A stretch of 36,270 bases of DNA from Shewanella sp. MBTL60-112-B2 (GTDB lineage Bacteria; Pseudomonadota; Gammaproteobacteria; Enterobacterales; Shewanellaceae): the NCBI RefSeq assembly GCF_019655055.1, contig NZ_BPFA01000046.1:1-36270 (forward strand), given 5' to 3'. The notes beneath the pieces were generated by a model. That model did no database searches, was not told the origin of the DNA, and saw nothing but the letters and a program-made list of their open reading frames with translations. Made by a program: the position numbers and the translations under genes. This document shows positions 31,984 through 36,270 of the stretch, piece by piece (the first letter of the stretch is position 1; each line of letters starts with the position of its first letter).

Positions 31984-34900
31984 TTAAGTCTTAGACAGCT
32001 CCTTCTCCAGTTGCTTAGCTATCGCCTCTGGCGAGCCAGTATTTCGAGCTAACAAGGAGTATGCTACAGGAATAACCAATAGTGTGAAGAAGGTAGCTAA
32101 AGTTATCCCTGACAACACGACTACACCAATAACAAAGCGGGTTTCGGCTCCCGCCCCTTCAGAAAGTACTAAGGGAACGGCTCCCGCTGCGGTTGTGATC
32201 CCCGTCATCAAGATAGGTCTAAGTCGCTGACTCGATGCTTGGATAATCGCTTGCTGAAACTCAATGCCTTTATCTCTTAATTGGTTAGTGAACTCAACAA
32301 TCAAAATACCGTTCTTAGCCGCTAAGCCCACCAGCATGATAATGCCTATTTGACTGTAAATATTCAGGCTTTGATCGGTTAACCATAAACCAATTAAGGC
32401 ACCGAGTGTCGCTAAGGGAACCGTAAGCATGATAACCAGTGGGTGAACATAACTTTCAAACTGAGCAGCTAACACTAAGAATACTATCCCAAGGGCTAAA
32501 ATAAATACAAAGTACATCGAATTACCTGAGTCTTGATAATCCAATGATTGGCCCTTATAACTCACTATCGCCTCAGTTGGCAGGTATTCATAGGTCAAAT
32601 CATTTAAGTAATCTAATGCTTCGCCTAAGCTATAACCGTCAGCTAGGTTTGCTTCGATCGTAATGGCTCGCATACGGTTGTATCGGTTGAGCTGGCTCGC
32701 ATCAGCAAACTCCTCAATTGAAATAAGGTTAGATAAAGGAATAAGCTCCTTACTTCTATCTGAACGAACATAGATATTCTCTAAATCGTTAGCCGTATTT
32801 TGATTATCTCGGTTACCTTCAATAATAACATCGTACTCTTCACCATCTCTCATAAAGGTTGTAACTAAGCGCGAGCCCAGCATCGATTCTAGCGTACGAC
32901 CAATATGAGAGATGGAAACCCCTAGATCGGCAGCTCTGTCTTTATCTATCACCACCCTAAGTTGTGGTTTAGTCTCATTGTAATCATGATCTAAACCCAC
33001 AAGGTTAGGATTTTCCTTTGCCTTCTCGATAATAATATCGCGCCATCTGGCCAGCTCCTCATAACTCGGGCCACCTAAAACAAACTGCACAGGTTTACCC
33101 ACACCACGCCCAAATGCTTGGCGCATAACAGGAAATGCTCGAACACCCGCCAAGTCTGATAGTCGCCCTCTTATATCGCCGATGATTTCAAAAGCACTGC
33201 GCCTCACCGCCCAATCTTCCAAAACAATAATCGCCATACCATTAGAGAAGTTTGCACTGCGACCAAAGCCACGAGGTGCGCGAATTAATAAACGTTTTAT
33301 CTCTCCAGCCTCAACCAAAGGCATCAAGCGATTTTCTATTTCATCCATATAGGATTCAATGTATTCGAAGCTTGCTCCTTGAGGCCCATTAACAATCAGG
33401 AACATTGACCCCCGGTCTTCTCTAGGTGCGAACTCCTGAGGAACTTCTTTAGCTAGAAATGCGCTGCTTACTAATGCGATTAAAATAAGAGAAGAAACTA
33501 AATATGGGTGGCGCATCGCGGCAGCTAAGGTTAAGCGATAATAGCTTGCGAGCTTATCCATTCCTGAATCTATCTTACGTACCAACCAAGGATCTTGCCC
33601 TGATGGCTTAAGTACTTTTGAGCACATCATAGGGCTGAGCGTTAATGCCACTACGCTGGAGAAAATCACCGCTGCACTCATGGCAACAGCAAACTCTTTA
33701 AATAGCTTACCTAAATCCCCTTCTAAGAAGGTAATAGGCATAAATACTGCTACTAACACTAAAGTTGTAGCAACGACAGCAAATGCAACCTCTCTCGCGC
33801 CGAGATATGCCGCCTTCAATGGCGAATCGCCTTCCTCTATTCGTCTATGGATATTTTCAAGTACCACAATTGCATCGTCGACGACCATACCGATAGCTAA
33901 GATCATCGCCAATAGAGTGAGTAAATTAATGGTATATCCCAAGGCATACAGCACTATGAATGTCGCCATTAAGGATACAGGTACAGTTAACGCCGGAATA
34001 AGCATGGCGCGTACGCTACCAAGAAACAGATAAATTACCACTATGACTAAAAACATCGCAATAAACAGGGTTTGGTATACCTCCTTAACTGACGCCTCGA
34101 TAAATACCGAGCTATCGTAAGAGCGCTTAATCTCCATGCCGGCGGGTAGTGTTGGGTTTATCTGATCAACCAACTTATTAGCAGCGCGCGCAACGTCTAA
34201 AGTGTTCGCTGTCGATTGTTTAGACACGCCAAGTCCAATCATGGCTTCGCGGTTACCTCTAAAGGTTATACGCTCCTCTTCTGAGCCTATCTCAACCTTG
34301 GCCACGTCACCCAGTTTAACTAAGTAACCATCTTCCCCTTCGGCCAACACCAAATTGGCAAAATCATCAGAAGTCTTAAAGCTACGCTCTAAGCGCACTG
34401 TAAAGTGACGCTCTTTCGATTCTACGCTTCCAGCGGGGAGCTCGACATTTTCTGAGCGTAATGCCGCTTCAATATCGGCAACGGTTAAACTTCTTGCCGC
34501 TAGCGCCTGCCTATCTATCCATACGCGCATTGCATAAACTTTACCTCCACCAAGGCGCATATTAGCCACACCATCGATAACAGAAAAACGGTCAATTAAG
34601 TAACGTCTGGCGTAATCGGTCAGCTGTAAGGTCGTCATCTGATCCGACACCAGATTAAGCCACATTATGACTTCATCACCGCCATTAGCCTTTTGAACTT
34701 CAGGTGGCTCAGCTTCTTCAGGCAGGTTGTTGAGTAAGCCCGATACTCTATCACGCACATCATTAGCCGCGGCTTCAATGTCGCGACCGACATCAAACTC
34801 CAGGGTAACACTTGAACGGCCATCACTGCTCGATGAACTAATGTGTTTAATGCCCTCTACACCACTAATTCGATCTTCTACTAACTGAGTAATACGACTT

Positions 34901-35079
34901 TCAACAACTGCAGCACTGGCTCCGCGATAATTGGTTTGAATCGACACTACAGGAGGATCAATATTGGGATACTCTCTCAACGGTAACTTTTCAAAGGCAA
35001 CTAAGCCAAAAATGATGAGTAGAATACTAATGACTGAAGCGAAAACCGGTCGCTTAACCGAAATATCAGTTAAGATCAT
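31984..35079 (-). CDS. RND-family multidrug efflux permease (AcrB/MexF-like)
   Basis: This is a full-length inner-membrane permease of 1031 residues with two six-helix repeats and two large periplasmic loops. It opens with LTDISVKRPVFASVISIL and REYPNIDPPVVSIQT, as in the HAE1 family. The proton-relay Asp pair is in AIGMVVDDAIVVLENIHR, with the matching Lys region in the second half (LVGLAAKNGILIVEFTNQLR). It is driven by proton flow and exports drugs or other amphiphiles with an adaptor and an outer-membrane channel. Its start overlaps the adaptor stop by 4 nt, so the pair is coupled. No outer-membrane factor gene lies in the window. Substrates are unknown. Confidence 0.92.
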   Translation of the reverse strand: MILTDISVKRPVFASVISILLIIFGLVAFEKLPLREYPNIDPPVVSIQTNYRGASAAVVESRITQLVEDRISGVEGIKHISSSSSDGRSSVTLEFDVGRDIEAAANDVRDRVSGLLNNLPEEAEPPEVQKANGGDEVIMWLNLVSDQMTTLQLTDYARRYLIDRFSVIDGVANMRLGGGKVYAMRVWIDRQALAARSLTVADIEAALRSENVELPAGSVESKERHFTVRLERSFKTSDDFANLVLAEGEDGYLVKLGDVAKVEIGSEEERITFRGNREAMIGLGVSKQSTANTLDVARAANKLVDQINPTLPAGMEIKRSYDSSVFIEASVKEVYQTLFIAMFLVIVVIYLFLGSVRAMLIPALTVPVSLMATFIVLYALGYTINLLTLLAMILAIGMVVDDAIVVLENIHRRIEEGDSPLKAAYLGAREVAFAVVATTLVLVAVFMPITFLEGDLGKLFKEFAVAMSAAVIFSSVVALTLSPMMCSKVLKPSGQDPWLVRKIDSGMDKLASYYRLTLAAAMRHPYLVSSLILIALVSSAFLAKEVPQEFAPREDRGSMFLIVNGPQGASFEYIESYMDEIENRLMPLVEAGEIKRLLIRAPRGFGRSANFSNGMAIIVLEDWAVRRSAFEIIGDIRGRLSDLAGVRAFPVMRQAFGRGVGKPVQFVLGGPSYEELARWRDIIIEKAKENPNLVGLDHDYNETKPQLRVVIDKDRAADLGVSISHIGRTLESMLGSRLVTTFMRDGEEYDVIIEGNRDNQNTANDLENIYVRSDRSKELIPLSNLISIEEFADASQLNRYNRMRAITIEANLADGYSLGEALDYLNDLTYEYLPTEAIVSYKGQSLDYQDSGNSMYFVFILALGIVFLVLAAQFESYVHPLVIMLTVPLATLGALIGLWLTDQSLNIYSQIGIIMLVGLAAKNGILIVEFTNQLRDKGIEFQQAIIQASSQRLRPILMTGITTAAGAVPLVLSEGAGAETRFVIGVVVLSGITLATFFTLLVIPVAYSLLARNTGSPEAIAKQLEKELSKT

Positions 35080-36158
35080 GCCACAGGCTCCACGCTCGCT
35101 TGCTCAAGAAAACTAAAGCGCTCACTTAAGGTCACTTTTACTTTGTCACCTGGACGGACTTTTAATAAACCTCGGATCACGATTTGCTCATTTAACGCAA
35201 TACCGTCTAAGATCTCCACCCAACCACGTTTACGTAAACCTAATGAAACCTGCTTTTGCTCAATCACACCTTCTTCATTCACCAAATAGACATAATGCCT
35301 GTCTTGTATTGGAATAATCGCAGATTCCGGCAGGATTAGCGCATCTCTGCTGGTTTTAATCAACTTCACCTTCATTAACATTCCAGGAAGTAATCTCTGC
35401 TTTGGATTAGGGATCTCAGCCCTAACAATCACAGCTCGGGTTTTGGGATTGATACGGCTATCGATAGAAACAACTTTACCCTTAAATACCTCTCCGTCGA
35501 ATGCGACGGCTGTCGCTTCGACTGTTTTACCTAATGCTAAAGCTTGTAAGAAGCGTTCTGGCACGGAAAAGTCTAATTTGATAACGGAAATATCATCTAA
35601 GGTCGTAATTGTATTGCCAGGAGAAACCAGTGCACCAACACTCACTTGACGTAAGCCAAGTGAGCCTGAAAATGGAGCGCTAATCCGTCTATCTTTTAGG
35701 GCTGACTCTGCTTGAATTAATTCTGCTTTTGCCGTATCGATAAGGGTTTGCAGGCGATCACGCTCAAGTTCAGCAATAGTTTGACTCGTCACAAGGGTAC
35801 GAATTCGTTCTAGTTCGCGTTGGTGATCTTTAACTTTTACTTTTGCTACCGTCACACGTGCAATCTGTTCGCGATCCTGTAATTGAACCAGTAAGCGCCC
35901 CTTCTCAACCAGCTCGCCATCATCAAAGTTCACTTCGGTGACTACGTCAGTCACTTTAGGCGTAACAGTAATCGACTCGTTTGCCTTGCTGGTACCGAGA
36001 GCTTCCACTTCATCACGAATAGCTTGCATCGACGCCTTAGTGATCACCACATTTGGTGTCGGCCGCGCTCTTTTTACTTTTTCATTAGGAGCTTGTTGTA
36101 GATAGAAATAGGCGCCAACGGCACCAAGCAATGTAAGGAATATTATTATTTTTTTCAT
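35076..36158 (-). CDS. RND efflux periplasmic adaptor (membrane fusion protein)
   Basis: The protein has 360 residues. An N-terminal membrane anchor (about 3-20) precedes a lipoyl half-domain (ITVTPKVTDVVTEVNFDDGE at 62-81), an alpha-hairpin (about 95-155), the second lipoyl half (DRRISAPFSGSLGLRQVSVG), a beta-barrel (KLDFSVPERFLQAL) and a membrane-proximal domain. No lipobox Cys is present, so it is anchored by the helix. It links the RND permease to an outer-membrane channel. AGGAC lies 6 nt before the ATG. It is the first gene of the two-gene operon, with its promoter in the last 112 nt of the window. Confidence 0.9.
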   Translation of the reverse strand: MKKIIIFLTLLGAVGAYFYLQQAPNEKVKRARPTPNVVITKASMQAIRDEVEALGTSKANESITVTPKVTDVVTEVNFDDGELVEKGRLLVQLQDREQIARVTVAKVKVKDHQRELERIRTLVTSQTIAELERDRLQTLIDTAKAELIQAESALKDRRISAPFSGSLGLRQVSVGALVSPGNTITTLDDISVIKLDFSVPERFLQALALGKTVEATAVAFDGEVFKGKVVSIDSRINPKTRAVIVRAEIPNPKQRLLPGMLMKVKLIKTSRDALILPESAIIPIQDRHYVYLVNEEGVIEQKQVSLGLRKRGWVEILDGIALNEQIVIRGLLKVRPGDKVKVTLSERFSFLEQASVEPVA

Positions 36159-36270
36159 GAGTGTCCTGAAAGACTACTGTATCCAATTGCGTTTAGTTTA
36201 CCTTGAGACAATTTAGCTTCAATAGGTTTTACTTTTTCTTACAATTAACACACTTAAGTCACACTTATGC

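Overview
The window looks like a chromosomal segment of a Shewanella-type gammaproteobacterium. The strongest indicator is kdnA-kdnB-kdsB, the pathway for 8-amino-3,8-dideoxy-manno-octulosonate (Kdo8N), an inner-core LPS sugar characterised in Shewanella. PtsH, PtsI, EIIA-Glc, DapE, RoxA, carbonic anhydrase and KdsB all resemble gammaproteobacterial forms. No rRNA, tRNA, CRISPR array, insertion sequence or integrase was recognised.

Layout. (1) 1-169: the 5' end of a secreted protein gene, minus strand, running off the left edge. (2) 475-8882: an AT-rich envelope-glycan island. It holds a small membrane protein translationally coupled to an LtaS/EptA-like alkaline-phosphatase-superfamily enzyme with threonine at the nucleophile position, a GT-C membrane glycosyltransferase, a GT2 polyprenyl-phosphate-type glycosyltransferase, a GT4 glycosyltransferase, a UPF0104 flippase-like membrane protein and a convergent SAM methyltransferase. 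Together they look like a lipid-linked glycan synthesis, export and modification route that I cannot match to a named pathway. (3) 9408-10685: rRNA m5C methyltransferase. (4) 10961-13155: a divergent pair made of a stand-alone protein resembling the alpha/beta insert domain of malate synthase G and a RamB/ScfR-type regulator, with an inverted repeat between them. This suggests control of acetate, glyoxylate or short-chain acyl metabolism. (5) 13174-14421: an eroded stretch with a TRL-like lipoprotein, a GNAT acetyltransferase pseudogene carrying two octanucleotide tandem arrays, and two further small repeats. (6) 14422-19049: a GreA/GreB-like protein, a MetA-pathway-type outer-membrane protein, ribosomal oxygenase RoxA, a DEDDh exonuclease and a CheX-like DUF3334 protein. 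(7) 19378-21054: a Cache-HAMP chemoreceptor. (8) 21155-28300: an ACT-domain protein, ptsH-ptsI-crr, the overlapping chain yffB-dapE-M15 peptidase, an alpha/beta hydrolase and beta-carbonic anhydrase. (9) 28503-31893: kdnA-kdnB-kdsB-DUF2897. (10) 31984-36158: an RND efflux pump and its adaptor on the minus strand.

Several genes appear to start at TTG, sometimes with a clear Shine-Dalgarno sequence that moves the start from the longest reading frame. I revised these starts where residue numbering or the ribosome binding site supports it. Family assignments come from motif recognition and memory, not from database searches.
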